A stretch of 64,000 nucleotides of DNA from Lachnoclostridium sp. UBA1308 (GTDB taxonomy: Bacteria > Bacillota > Clostridia > Lachnospirales > Lachnospiraceae), in NCBI GenBank assembly GCA_002307215.1, contig DBTU01000012.1, forward strand, positions 102,461 to 166,460, written 5' to 3'. Numbering within the stretch: the first letter of the stretch is position 1; each line of letters starts with the position of its first letter. The notes under the pieces are model-generated. The model was not told the origin of the DNA, did no database searches, and saw only the letters and a program-made list of their open reading frames with translations. Shown one piece after another: positions 54,558 to 63,966 of the stretch. A program made the translations under genes and the position numbers.

Positions 54558-55994
54558 CTAAAATCTTCTTTTGGGAAGTGTGATAATAAAGCTTGTTCCC
54601 GTCTTGAACTGAGATCTGATTTTAATCTTACCTGTATGTGCCAGTATAATCAACTTAGCGAGAGATAGTCCCAGACCATGCCCGGAAATATTCTGGTTTC
54701 TTACATAATCCGAGCGATAAAAACGATCAAAGATATGGTCAATATCCTTTTTCGTCATTCCTATTCCGGTATCCGAGACCGTGATTACACAATCCCCATT
54801 TACCTTTTGACACATTATCGTGATCTCATCCCCGTCGTGGGTGTATTTAACAGCGTTGTCTATAAAAATACGGATTGCCTGTTTTAAAGATTGTTTGTCT
54901 CCGTATACAATAACATCTTCAAGAACCTGACTATTGATGTTCCGGTTAGTTGCCAGAAGCTTGGTCTCCTTCACCATATCCTCTACAACCGGTCGCATAT
55001 TAAAACGCTTTTTATTTAGTTTAAATGTTTTCTTATCGTGTCTTGACAAGAAAAGCAGCTTTTCCACTAAATCCTGCATAGATCTTGCTTCATTCTGGAT
55101 TGCATCGATAGATTCCTGCAATACCTCTGCATTCGTTGTTCCCCATCGGTTAAGAAGATTTGCATAGCCTTGTATTACTGAAATCGGAGTTCGTAGTTCA
55201 TGTGATGCATCTGATACAAACTGCTTCTGGCTTTCATAAGAGGTCTCAATACGGTCTAACATTGCATTGATAACCGTTGCCAGATCCTTTAGCTCGTTCT
55301 TTGTTCCCTCCACGTTAAGACGTTCACTATGAAGATTATTTACTGTCAGTCGATTAGCCGTTGCCGACATAATACGAAGTGGCTCAAATAACTTACTGTC
55401 ACTTCTTTTTCCCCTTCGAATAATCAGATATACCATAAACAGATATAGTATTGCTATCTTCCATAGTAATGACATACAATGCAGATAACTATCCGTCAAA
55501 TCGAATTGAAACTGACCCACATATTCTTTACTTTTTATTTTGAAATGCCTATTTTCTTCAATCACCAGAATATCATATTTACTCTTTCGGTTATAATGTA
55601 TTCCATAAAAGAACTGTGTGTTATCTAGCGGTTGAATAGTCAAATCACTATAAATCATCCTTTTTGAGGCCTTATCTATTATCTCTACTGTTAAGCCTTG
55701 CATATAATAGGGATTTAAACCCTCATTGAAACCTTTTCCTTCGACCGCAGTAATGATTTTCCCGGCCATCCGGTCATAATCTTCCTTTTCCGATAACATA
55801 TAGATTAGGAAAAATCCGATAGCAAAGAATATTCCGAAGATTAAGAAGATCTTTAAATATGCCATTGAGATACGCGAGGCCATCGACAGTCTGAAATTAC
55901 CAAGCCATTTCTCCTTACTTTTACGAAATGGGAGGACTATTTTACGTAATATATAGCGTATTGCCTCCAGCAGATTTTTCTTCATAGTGTTCAC
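54558..55994 (-). CDS. Sensor histidine kinase (OmpR-type system)
   Basis: A 478-residue kinase. One membrane helix (about 45-70), an extracellular region of about 110 residues, a second helix (about 165-188), a HAMP-like segment, then SDASHELRTPISVIQGYANL (His at about 268) and NAVKYT, DTGIGM, GHGLGLSLAK boxes. It is paired with the response regulator 86 bp upstream; the layout resembles ArlRS or CssRS. Start is a GTG with a distant SD, so an alternative is the ATG three codons on. Confidence 0.92.
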   Translation of the reverse strand: MNTMKKNLLEAIRYILRKIVLPFRKSKEKWLGNFRLSMASRISMAYLKIFLIFGIFFAIGFFLIYMLSEKEDYDRMAGKIITAVEGKGFNEGLNPYYMQGLTVEIIDKASKRMIYSDLTIQPLDNTQFFYGIHYNRKSKYDILVIEENRHFKIKSKEYVGQFQFDLTDSYLHCMSLLWKIAILYLFMVYLIIRRGKRSDSKLFEPLRIMSATANRLTVNNLHSERLNVEGTKNELKDLATVINAMLDRIETSYESQKQFVSDASHELRTPISVIQGYANLLNRWGTTNAEVLQESIDAIQNEARSMQDLVEKLLFLSRHDKKTFKLNKKRFNMRPVVEDMVKETKLLATNRNINSQVLEDVIVYGDKQSLKQAIRIFIDNAVKYTHDGDEITIMCQKVNGDCVITVSDTGIGMTKKDIDHIFDRFYRSDYVRNQNISGHGLGLSLAKLIILAHTGKIKIRSQFKTGTSFIITLPKRRF

Positions 55995-56080
55995 GGCGGT
56001 TTAACGCAGGTGCCTTCCTCCCTTATGTCAGTATAATTGTAGCGTAACCTTTCCGATGTTCGAACCGGATAGGTTATTCG

Positions 56081-56758
56081 CTATTCTTTAATAATGTATC
56101 CCAGTCCTCGAACTGTTGTAATCAAATGTATCCCATACTTTTCGTCAATTTTCTGCCGTAAGTATCTGATATAGACATCGACCACATTGGTATCCCCAAA
56201 GTACTCATAATCCCAAACATTATTAAGTAGCTGTTCTCTGGTTAATGCTACATTTTTATTACGAATCAAATATTCCAAAAGTTCATATTCCTTCTTTGTA
56301 AGAATCAATTCTTCCTTATCATAATATGCACTGTGACTTTTCAAATTAAGGATGAGACTTCCTATCTGCAACACATCCGTTAAGGGTTGTACTGCTTGCT
56401 TCTTCCTGTTAAGTGCTACCCGAATTCTCGCCAACAACTCTTCAATTGCAAAGGGTTTTGTCATATAATCGTCTGCTCCGATATCCAGCCCTGCTACCTT
56501 ATCTGTTACATCATCCTTAGCCGTAAGCATAATAATCGGCACCTGAGACTCTTGCCGCACTCTTCGACATACTTCTATACCGCTTAATCCCGGAAGCATG
56601 ATATCAAGAACTATCAAATCCACATTATTCTTAAGCGCCTTTTCGAGTCCGAGTCTTCCGTCCCCCGCAAGCTCAACCTCATAACCTTCATGCTTTAACT
56701 CCAATTCTAAAAACCTTGCGATCTTAGCCTCGTCCTCAACAATTAATATTTTTGCCAT
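56081..56758 (-). CDS. OmpR-family response regulator
   Basis: A 225-residue protein with a receiver (VEDE, VLDIMLP phospho-Asp at about 51, MLTAKD, TKPF) and a winged helix (about 127-223, NVWDYEYFGDTNVVDVYIRY). AAGGAGG is 6 bp before the ATG. It likely controls its own operon in response to the kinase. Confidence 0.94.
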   Translation of the reverse strand: MAKILIVEDEAKIARFLELELKHEGYEVELAGDGRLGLEKALKNNVDLIVLDIMLPGLSGIEVCRRVRQESQVPIIMLTAKDDVTDKVAGLDIGADDYMTKPFAIEELLARIRVALNRKKQAVQPLTDVLQIGSLILNLKSHSAYYDKEELILTKKEYELLEYLIRNKNVALTREQLLNNVWDYEYFGDTNVVDVYIRYLRQKIDEKYGIHLITTVRGLGYIIKE

Positions 56759-56899
56759 GTTCTTTCCTCCTTACCATAGTCCCGTACACATCTGCCTTAA
56801 TTGTATCGGTTATGGAATATTTTTTCAATACACTGGTATTAAAATTCTATTAGAAAAATGAAATAAGGTTACCTGTTCACAACCCTCAGAAAAACAAGA

Positions 56900-56961
56900 A
56901 AGGTATGATATTGTAACTGCGCTTATCTATTCATAAACGCCGTAAACAAATATCATACCTT
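56900..56961. terminator. Large-loop bidirectional terminator
   Basis: AAGGTATGATATT (56900-56912) pairs with AATATCATACCTT (56949-56961), and a T run follows on the plus side. Confidence 0.7.
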
Positions 56962-57023
56962 TTTTTATACACACTAACCCAGCATAGTCACATAGTGGCT
57001 GTAAACGCTGATGAACACCTGAT

Positions 57024-57063
57024 AATATAAGAATGAATTACCAATGGAATTCATTCTTATATT
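57024..57063. repeat. Dispersed palindrome, copy 2
   Basis: AATATAAGAATGAATT and AATTCATTCTTATATT are perfectly complementary around ACCAATGG; compare 43069-43109. Confidence 0.65.
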
Positions 57064-57149
57064 TACCAAGAATTCAGCTTGCTGAATTCTTTATTCACTC
57101 TATAATTATTACCATATAAATAGTAAATTCTCAACTAATCAAAAACCTA

Positions 57150-59132
57150 CTATAATACACTCTTAACCGCTGCAACCACATTCTCTGTGGTAAAACCGAA
57201 CTTCTTGAAGAGAATATTTGCCGGAGCAGATGCGCCGAAGCCCTTCATCGTAACGGTTGTTCCATCCAGGCCAACATACTTACCCCATCCAAAGTCGATG
57301 GCAGCTTCAACAGCGACTCTTGCTCTTACATTCTTTGGAAGGATGCTTTCCTTATATTCTACAGACTGAGCCTCGAATAAATCCATGGACGGCATACTTA
57401 CAACACTGATATCAACGCCTTCTTTCGCGAGCTCTGCCTGTGCATTAACGCCAAGCTCAACCTCTGAACCGCTAGCCATAATAATTGCATCCGGTACCGC
57501 TTTTTTGGAAGGAGATACGATATATCCACCCTTTAAAGCTTCTTTAGAGGAGCCGGGTAGCTGTGGAAGGTTTTGACGGGTAAGCACAAGTGCTGTCGGC
57601 GTCTTTGTTGAAGTAATTGCATAATACCACGCCGCCGTACATTCGGTTGCATCTGCAGGTCTGAATACGGTAAAATTCGGTAGGGCACGAAGCATAGCCA
57701 ACTGTTCAATCGGCTCGTGGGTCGGTCCATCTTCGCCAACACCGATACTGTCATGGGTAAGTACAAAAGTTAACGGAAGACCCATTAACGCTGACAGTCT
57801 AGCCATCGGCTTAACATAGTCACTGAATACAAAAAATGTGGATACATAAGCACGAAGTCCGCCGTGTAAAGCAAGTCCGTTACCGATTGCTGCCATAGAC
57901 AACTCTCTTACACCAAAGTGAAGATTGCGTCCCGAATAATTATCCTTAGAAAAGTCTCCCATGTCATTCATATAAGTCTTGGTTGAGGGTGCAAGATCTG
58001 CCGCTCCTCCAATAACATTCGGAAGATAATTCTTAATCTTGTTCAATGTAATACCGGAAAGATTTCTGGTAGCTTCCGGCTTATCCGCAAAAGCCCAAAA
58101 GTCATCATTATTAATTAAGTCATCGCCTGCATTCACATCATGATACTGATCCCACAGGGTCTTCATTTCCGGATATGCCTCAACATAGTCAGAAAACAGT
58201 GTGTTCCAAGTATCTTCAGCTTTAGCGCCTGCTTTGACAAGTTCTTTATAATTAGCATATACTTCATCGGGAACATAGAAATCTTTATCAACCGGCCATC
58301 CTAGATTCTCTTTTAATATCTTAATATTATCTGCTCCAAGAGGCTCACCGTGTGCACTCGCCTTACCTTCTTTGGGACTTCCGTGTCCAATCTTAGTCTT
58401 TACGGTAATCATGGAAGGTCTGGTAAGGTCAGCTTTCGCAGCTTCAATAGCTACTGCTATCTCTTCCAGGTTATTTCCATTCTCTACCACTAGTGTCTGG
58501 AAGCCAAATGCATCAAAGCGTTTCTGAACATCTTCCGTAAAAGCAATCTCAGTACTGCCTTCGATGGTAATCTTATTACTATCATAAAATACAATTAATT
58601 TGCCTAAGCCAAGTGTTCCGGCAAGGGACATTGCCTCGGAGGTTATACCCTCCATCATACAGCCGTCGCCACCAAGAACAAAGGTGAAATGATCTACTAC
58701 TGGATAACTATCCTTATTAAACTTTGCAGCAAGATGTGCTTCACCCATTGCCATACCAACTGCCATAGCCATACCTGCTCCCAGAGGACCGGTTGTAGCT
58801 TCCACACCAACAGTATGACCATATTCGGGATGTCCTGGTGTTAACGAGTTTTCCTGACGAAAGTTCTTCAAATCCTCTATCGTAAGTCCGTATCCAAATA
58901 AATGTAATAACGAATATAAAAGCATAGACCCATGTCCACCGGATAAAACAAATCTGTCTCTGTTCGGCCATTTGGGATCTGCCGGATTATGTTTCATATG
59001 CTTCGCCCAAAGCTCATAAGCCATTGCTGCTGCTCCAAGCGGAAGTCCCGGATGACCGGAATTTGCCTTCTGTACACCCTCAGCTGATAATACTCTAATC
59101 GCATTTACTGACATCGTATCAATATTGCTCAT
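57150..59132 (-). CDS. tkt: Transketolase
   Basis: A 660-residue transketolase starting at ATG 59132 (after AGGAGG). It has GHPGLPLGAA at the N-terminus, the thiamine diphosphate motif GDGCMMEGI...SLAGTLGLGKLIVFYDSN, and the C-terminal pyrimidine-binding VFSDYVKPMARLSALM and LTHDSIGVGEDGPTHEP. It transfers two-carbon units in the pentose phosphate pathway. It lies 69 bp downstream of the transaldolase-like gene, transcribed in the same direction. Confidence 0.96.
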   Translation of the reverse strand: MSNIDTMSVNAIRVLSAEGVQKANSGHPGLPLGAAAMAYELWAKHMKHNPADPKWPNRDRFVLSGGHGSMLLYSLLHLFGYGLTIEDLKNFRQENSLTPGHPEYGHTVGVEATTGPLGAGMAMAVGMAMGEAHLAAKFNKDSYPVVDHFTFVLGGDGCMMEGITSEAMSLAGTLGLGKLIVFYDSNKITIEGSTEIAFTEDVQKRFDAFGFQTLVVENGNNLEEIAVAIEAAKADLTRPSMITVKTKIGHGSPKEGKASAHGEPLGADNIKILKENLGWPVDKDFYVPDEVYANYKELVKAGAKAEDTWNTLFSDYVEAYPEMKTLWDQYHDVNAGDDLINNDDFWAFADKPEATRNLSGITLNKIKNYLPNVIGGAADLAPSTKTYMNDMGDFSKDNYSGRNLHFGVRELSMAAIGNGLALHGGLRAYVSTFFVFSDYVKPMARLSALMGLPLTFVLTHDSIGVGEDGPTHEPIEQLAMLRALPNFTVFRPADATECTAAWYYAITSTKTPTALVLTRQNLPQLPGSSKEALKGGYIVSPSKKAVPDAIIMASGSEVELGVNAQAELAKEGVDISVVSMPSMDLFEAQSVEYKESILPKNVRARVAVEAAIDFGWGKYVGLDGTTVTMKGFGASAPANILFKKFGFTTENVVAAVKSVL

Positions 59133-59201
59133 TATAGATCCTCCTAAAAGTTTATGACTCAATCATTAATAATGGATGAACAGGCTATTCTGTTAATCCT
59201 T

Positions 59202-59858
59202 TTAATTATCACCAAATACCGCTTTATAATCTTGAACAAACTTCTCAATACCTATTGTTGTAAGTGGATGCTTAGAACATTGATCAATTACGCTGTAAGG
59301 AACTGTTGCAATGTGAGCTCCTGCCAATGCACATTCCGTCATATGAACCGGATTACGAATGCTGGCAGCTATAATTTCTGATTTGATATTATGAATCTCA
59401 AATATTTCGGAAATTGTCTGAATCAACTCTGTACCCGGCTGGGAAATGTCATCCAGACGTCCAACAAAAGGAGATACATAGGTGGCTCCTGCTCTTGCTG
59501 CAAGTAATGCCTGATTTGCTGTGAAAATAAGTGTTACATTTGTTTTAATACCTTCACTGGTCAACACCTTGGTAGCCTTTAGTCCTTCTAAGGTCATAGG
59601 TATCTTAACAACCATATTGGGATGAATTTTAGCTATTTCTCTACCCTCTGCAATCATTCCTTCAGCATCTGTAGTCGTAGCTTTTACTTCACCGCTGATT
59701 GGTCCGTCAACAATACTTGCAATTTCTTTGATAACTTCAACAAAGTTTCTTCCTTCTTTTGCAATTAAGGACGGGTTTGTAGTAACACCACAGATAACTC
59801 CTAAATCGTTAGCTTTCTTAATATCCTCTACATTTGCCGTATCAATAAACAGCTTCAT
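59202..59858 (-). CDS. fsa: Transaldolase-like aldolase (FSA/TalC type)
   Basis: A 218-residue protein starting at MKLFIDTANVED (after AGGAGG), a short TalC/FSA type. It has the Schiff-base Lys in VVKIPMT (about 84), then VTLIFTANQALLAARAGATY, PFVGRLDD. It probably acts as transaldolase or fructose-6-phosphate aldolase. Its position before tkt suggests pentose phosphate metabolism. Confidence 0.92.
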   Translation of the reverse strand: MKLFIDTANVEDIKKANDLGVICGVTTNPSLIAKEGRNFVEVIKEIASIVDGPISGEVKATTTDAEGMIAEGREIAKIHPNMVVKIPMTLEGLKATKVLTSEGIKTNVTLIFTANQALLAARAGATYVSPFVGRLDDISQPGTELIQTISEIFEIHNIKSEIIAASIRNPVHMTECALAGAHIATVPYSVIDQCSKHPLTTIGIEKFVQDYKAVFGDN

Positions 59859-60184
59859 AAACTTTACCTCCTGGGGACTGAGGCTGTATAAAACCATTAC
59901 AATGTAATGCTAGACATATCTCCCGGTCCTATAGCCCGTCCAATTTTTTTATTTAGCTTAATATAAAATTACAGTATCTTTCTGTAACATGACATAGTTC
60001 TTGAGCTACAGCATATTATATTACTCCCCATAAGAATGTTTCCATCCCATATAATCCGCTGAAAAAGGCCGTCATACTTTTCTTATATTATGCTCATACA
60101 TTATTTAATATACTATAAATGTTCTCGCAAAACAATATGCAATTTAAACACACATTTTATTAAATCAACTTTAAAACTATCAGC
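59859..60184. other. AT-rich intergenic region
   Basis: No gene is seen; it holds the fsa promoter. Nothing else recognised. Confidence 0.35.
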
Positions 60185-62407
60185 TTAGTCAATTGATTGA
60201 ATTAAGTATCTTTGTTCAAACTGATTCGTCGTCATTGGCTTGGCAAAATAGTAACCTTGAATGATATCACACCCCACCTTACACAGATATTCAACCTGTT
60301 CTTTCGTCTCTATACATTCTGCAACAACCTTCATATGCAGATCCTTTGCCATATTAATTGTATTGCGGATAACAGTCCTTCCTCTTTCCATATTATTAGT
60401 CATGCAAAACATTTCACCATCCAGTTTCACTATATCAAGCGGCAGATCCTTCAGCGAATTCAGGGATGAATAGCCTGCACCGAAATCATCCATTGAGACC
60501 AGGAATCCGTGGCTACGTAACAAAACTACCGTTTCAATCAACATCTGTTTATTCTGAAGAAATGCACTTTCCGTAAGCTCTAATTCTATCAAATTATGAG
60601 GTACCATATAATCATCAACAATATCACATATAATTTTTGCCAGATAAGGATTTGAAAAATGAACTCTTGAGATATTGACGGAAATAGGCATCGGAGAATA
60701 ACCCTTATCTATCCAGTTCCGAAGTAGTGCACATACATTTTTTATCATATAGTAATCTAGCTTTGTAATAAAACCATTCTTTTCAAATACAGGAATGAAA
60801 AATCCGGGTGAAATCATGTTGCCTTCAACGTTATGCCAACGTACCAGTGCCTCGGCTCCTGTAATTTCCTCTCCAACAGCGGTATATTTCGGTTGAAGAT
60901 ATACCTTAAACTCATTGTTTTTTAATGCTTCGTTCATCGACTTTTCAATATTTTCTTCTTCAATAAGTCTACCTCTGGCCACATCGTCAAAGTAATTTAT
61001 TATTCCTTCTGATTGCTTCTTGTTATTATCTTTTGCAATGTTTGCAAACTGTCCCATACGATCAACCGATTCCAATCGTCCTGTAATAGTATATACTCCA
61101 AAGGAGATTTGAGCTGATGTTGTACAGCTCAGCTGATGTAACCTGTCATTCAATTCATTAATTCTTTCAGCTATTTCTGTTTCCTCCTGAAAAAACATCA
61201 GTATATAGAATTGATCCGCTGAATATCTGGTAAATGTCTCACCGGTCCGGCTCCACCACTTTATAGCTTGATATATTTCCTTGAGCACTTCATCGCCCCT
61301 TTGATATCCATATGCATCATTAATGGCTTTAAAACGATTAATATCAAAATTAATCAGTGCATATTTTTTCTTACCAAATTGCCTGCCGGATAAGATTTTA
61401 TTAACCGTATTTCGGAAGCGATACCAATTATCTCCTCCTGTCACAGGGTCGAGGTAAAGCATCTTTATTACCTTATGGTTGGACCTGCTTTGTACAATTA
61501 TTATCAGTATAAACAAAAGAAGCATACTAAGGGTAATATAAATCCACAATGCTCCGGAGAGCCTCAGAATTCCTTTTGTAATCGGACTAATTTTATTCTC
61601 TCTTCCAATCAATACGGACCAGTTATTCATCCCCAGTTTTTCTTTATCCCAGAGATAGGTTGTCTCTTGATTTTCATCCACAGAAAGGTACTCACTAAGA
61701 TTTATTAATGACCTAGATTTCACTTTTTTATAACGAAAACAGCCGTCATGCACAATACTATTATAATCAAACTGTTCTATATCGGTTTCCTGCATATATA
61801 GTATCAAATCATTATTTGCATTCAATACATATACTAAGCTACCCTGTTCCATCTCGTTTCTAAACGGGGTCAGATTAGATATTCTGGGGCTGATATCTGC
61901 AATCAATACTCCCATATAATTACCATGATTAGTAATAGGCGCAGCGACGGTAAGTATTGGTTGATGATTGCCTGCCTCCTTTATCTTATTTGATACACTG
62001 ATTACACCCTTCTTAGCCTGTATATAATATGATTGTGAGGAAGCATCCACAAGATTTCCTGCAAGATCATAACCAACTCCTTCTTCATTGACGATTGCTA
62101 TGTTCAAATATTGTTTATTATCCGCCAAAACCGGTAGCAGATCCTTAATTACTTCCTTACTTAAATCACCGGCTTTACCAATAAGGTCTGCTGAATCCTT
62201 TAGTGATTGATATGTATTCCCTATTTCCTGATTAATCAATAAAACCATATTTTCTGTTAAGGAATCATATGTATTCATTTTTTCATTATAACTAAATTGG
62301 GATATTCGGTTGAGCTGATAGAGTCCTAGAATCAGTGATATTACTATACTGATAATGGCAAAAAAGATAATCGGAGTTATTTTGCTCTTTGGTAAAGTAA
62401 ACTTCAT
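60185..62407 (-). CDS. Cache-GGDEF-EAL cyclic-di-GMP signalling protein
   Basis: A 740-residue membrane protein. A helix (about 10-30) and one at about 285-305 bracket a dCache-like extracellular domain (VLADNKQYLNIAIVNEEGVG and so on). The GGDEF domain has RGDEV rather than GGDEF, which may weaken or abolish synthesis. The EAL domain looks complete: EALVRW, DDFGAGYSSL, IVKLDGEMF and ECIETKEQV...IIQGYYFAKP. So a phosphodiesterase is likely, controlled by an external ligand. It may influence motility or pili encoded elsewhere in the window. Confidence 0.9.
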   Translation of the reverse strand: MKFTLPKSKITPIIFFAIISIVISLILGLYQLNRISQFSYNEKMNTYDSLTENMVLLINQEIGNTYQSLKDSADLIGKAGDLSKEVIKDLLPVLADNKQYLNIAIVNEEGVGYDLAGNLVDASSQSYYIQAKKGVISVSNKIKEAGNHQPILTVAAPITNHGNYMGVLIADISPRISNLTPFRNEMEQGSLVYVLNANNDLILYMQETDIEQFDYNSIVHDGCFRYKKVKSRSLINLSEYLSVDENQETTYLWDKEKLGMNNWSVLIGRENKISPITKGILRLSGALWIYITLSMLLLFILIIIVQSRSNHKVIKMLYLDPVTGGDNWYRFRNTVNKILSGRQFGKKKYALINFDINRFKAINDAYGYQRGDEVLKEIYQAIKWWSRTGETFTRYSADQFYILMFFQEETEIAERINELNDRLHQLSCTTSAQISFGVYTITGRLESVDRMGQFANIAKDNNKKQSEGIINYFDDVARGRLIEEENIEKSMNEALKNNEFKVYLQPKYTAVGEEITGAEALVRWHNVEGNMISPGFFIPVFEKNGFITKLDYYMIKNVCALLRNWIDKGYSPMPISVNISRVHFSNPYLAKIICDIVDDYMVPHNLIELELTESAFLQNKQMLIETVVLLRSHGFLVSMDDFGAGYSSLNSLKDLPLDIVKLDGEMFCMTNNMERGRTVIRNTINMAKDLHMKVVAECIETKEQVEYLCKVGCDIIQGYYFAKPMTTNQFEQRYLIQSID

Positions 62408-62933
62408 GTTATGTCTCCCCGTATATTAATTTATCTTATCTATAAATATTATGCTTTATCACAATCTAATTATCATCAAATACCCTTCTTACTTTGTAAC
62501 CCTATTTGAATCCATAACTACTACCTTCTGTAAATCGACTGTATTAGCCGTTGTTTCTTAATTATATTTTGTTTATTTGTTCATTTATTTATTTGTTTGT
62601 TTGTTTATTAGTTTGTTTATCTTGCTTATTCATTAGTTTGCTTACCTAATTATTAGCTTGTTTACTTATTCACTTATTAATTACCTATTAATTTACAGTT
62701 TGTATTCTACCATTGTTTCATATATTCACTTCTTATATCATACATTTTAATTGTTATAATTGTCCATGACTTTTTTATTAAATATGGTAACTTTTTATTG
62801 TTTACTGCTGAAATGCCTTACAATTACCCTGTTTTTTATTTTTATATTAACTTTATAATATTCTTATTTGGTATTATATTCCATTGTAAATGCAATGCTA
62901 CCTTACTTATCTGTTACAGTCCTTATTCCCAAT
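62408..62933. other. Low-complexity AT-rich intergenic region
   Basis: Includes a long TTTG/TTTA-type run at about 62,560-62,700. No gene. Confidence 0.7.
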
Positions 62934-62958
62934 AAAAAAAGACCTCTTACGAGGTCTA
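62934..62958 (-). terminator. Terminator of the tRNA cluster
   Basis: AGACCTC and GAGGTCT form a hairpin; on the minus strand TTTTTTT follows it after the tRNA-Lys gene. Confidence 0.85.
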
Positions 62959-62960
62959 TA

Positions 62961-63033
62961 TGAGACATCCGGGGTTCGAACCCGGGACACCATGATTAAA
63001 AGTCATGTGCTCTACCAACTGAGCTAATATCCC
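62961..63033 (-). tRNA. tRNA-Lys (TTT)
   Basis: The minus strand folds as a tRNA: acceptor GGGATAT/ATGTCTC, D-arm AGCTCAGTTGGTAGAGC, anticodon loop CTTTTAA (UUU), T-arm GGGTTCGAACCC. Confidence 0.95.
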
Positions 63034-63052
63034 ATGCTTATACAAAGCAAAA

Positions 63053-63125
63053 TGCCCAGAACTGGAATTGAACCAGTGACACTAGGATTTTCAGTCCTAT
63101 GCTCTACCAACTGAGCTATCTGGGC
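63053..63125 (-). tRNA. tRNA-Phe (GAA)
   Basis: Acceptor GCCCAGA/TCTGGGC, anticodon loop CTGAAAA (GAA), T-loop TTCAATT. Standard Phe tRNA fold. Confidence 0.95.
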
Positions 63126-63193
63126 AAGGTCTCATTCGTAAATTCAGAAGAAAACCCTTCACTCAATTACGAAAACTATATGGGTATAACAAG

Positions 63194-63267
63194 TTGCGGG
63201 GACAGGATTTGAACCTATGACCTTCGGGTTATGAGCCCGACGAGCTTCCAGACTGCTCCACCCCGCG
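63194..63267 (-). tRNA. Initiator tRNA-fMet (CAT)
   Basis: The anticodon stem has three G:C pairs around CTCATAA (CAT), and the acceptor begins CGCGGGG with the C1-A72 mismatch, as in initiator tRNAs. Confidence 0.92.
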
Positions 63268-63364
63268 GCATTTTAAATAGTCCGCTTTAAGTCTTATCAT
63301 ACACGTATAAATTAACCAATAAGCTACTTCTCTTATCATGAACTAATCTCGGTTTAAAACCGAA

Positions 63365-63446
63365 TGGATGGAGAAGGATTCGAACCTTCGAAAGCGCAGC
63401 TAACAGATTTACAGTCTGCCCCCTTTGGCCACTCGGGAACCCATCC
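63365..63446 (-). tRNA. tRNA-Tyr (GTA)
   Basis: 82 bases with the extra arm of class II tRNAs; anticodon loop CTGTAAA (GTA); acceptor GGATGGG/CTCCATCC region. Confidence 0.93.
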
Positions 63447-63472
63447 AAAAATATCAACCATATTAAGTTGAA

Positions 63473-63545
63473 AGCCGATGATCGGACTCGAACCGATAAC
63501 CTGCTGATTACAAGTCAGCTGCTCTGCCAATTGAGCCACATCGGC
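63473..63545 (-). tRNA. tRNA-Thr (TGT)
   Basis: Acceptor GCCGATG/CATCGGC, anticodon loop CTTGTAA (TGT), T-loop TTCGAGT. Its 5' end is partly duplicated at 63,627-63,654. Confidence 0.94.
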
Positions 63546-63557
63546 GCTTTCTAATTT

Positions 63558-63654
63558 CAGAATACAGAGCTTCGCGCTCTGCTCGATTGCTCTGTTGATA
63601 AAATTTACAAGTAAATTTTATCAATTATTGAGCCACATCAGCGCTTTCTAATTT
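63558..63654 (-). repeat. Duplicated tRNA-Thr 5' end with two palindromes
   Basis: The 28 bp at 63627-63654 repeat 63530-63557 (one mismatch). Between them lie a perfect palindrome TTGATAAAATTTAC...GTAAATTTTATCAA (63595-63624) and a small CAGAGC/GCTCTG hairpin. Confidence 0.8.
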
Positions 63655-63665
63655 GAATATTAGAG

Positions 63666-63738
63666 TGGGACCTATAGGGTTCGAACCTATGACCCTCTGC
63701 TTGTAAGGCAGATGCTCTCCCAGCTGAGCTAAGATCCC
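63666..63738 (-). tRNA. tRNA-Val (TAC)
   Basis: Acceptor GGGATCT/AGGTCCC, anticodon loop CTTACAA (TAC), T-loop TTCGAAC. Confidence 0.95.
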
Positions 63739-63892
63739 ATGGGATTATTATGTGCTAAGTAATTTAATTCATCCTTATCATATCTTGGAAGTAAAGTAAT
63801 TATATAAACTTATAAATATACTAATTGATAAGTCCTATCTTGCAAAGGTTGCTTATATATAGATATAAATGGACTAAATTTCCAGTCCTTTA

Positions 63893-63966
63893 CGACCCAG
63901 AGGGGACTCGAACCCACGACCTCCGCCGTGACAGGGCGGCGCTCTAACCAACTGAGCTACTAGGCC
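63893..63966 (-). tRNA. tRNA-Asp (GTC)
   Basis: Acceptor GGCCTAG/CTGGGTC, anticodon loop CTGTCAC (GTC), T-loop TTCGAGT. First of the cluster in transcription order in this window. Confidence 0.94.

Larger units (their letters stand above)
56759..57149. other. Intergenic region with two hairpins
   Basis: Holds the RR promoter region, a terminator-like hairpin (56900-56961), the second copy of the dispersed palindrome (57024-57063) and a GAATTCAGC/GCTGAATTC hairpin near 57,070-57,089 that may end the tkt transcript. No gene. Confidence 0.5.
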
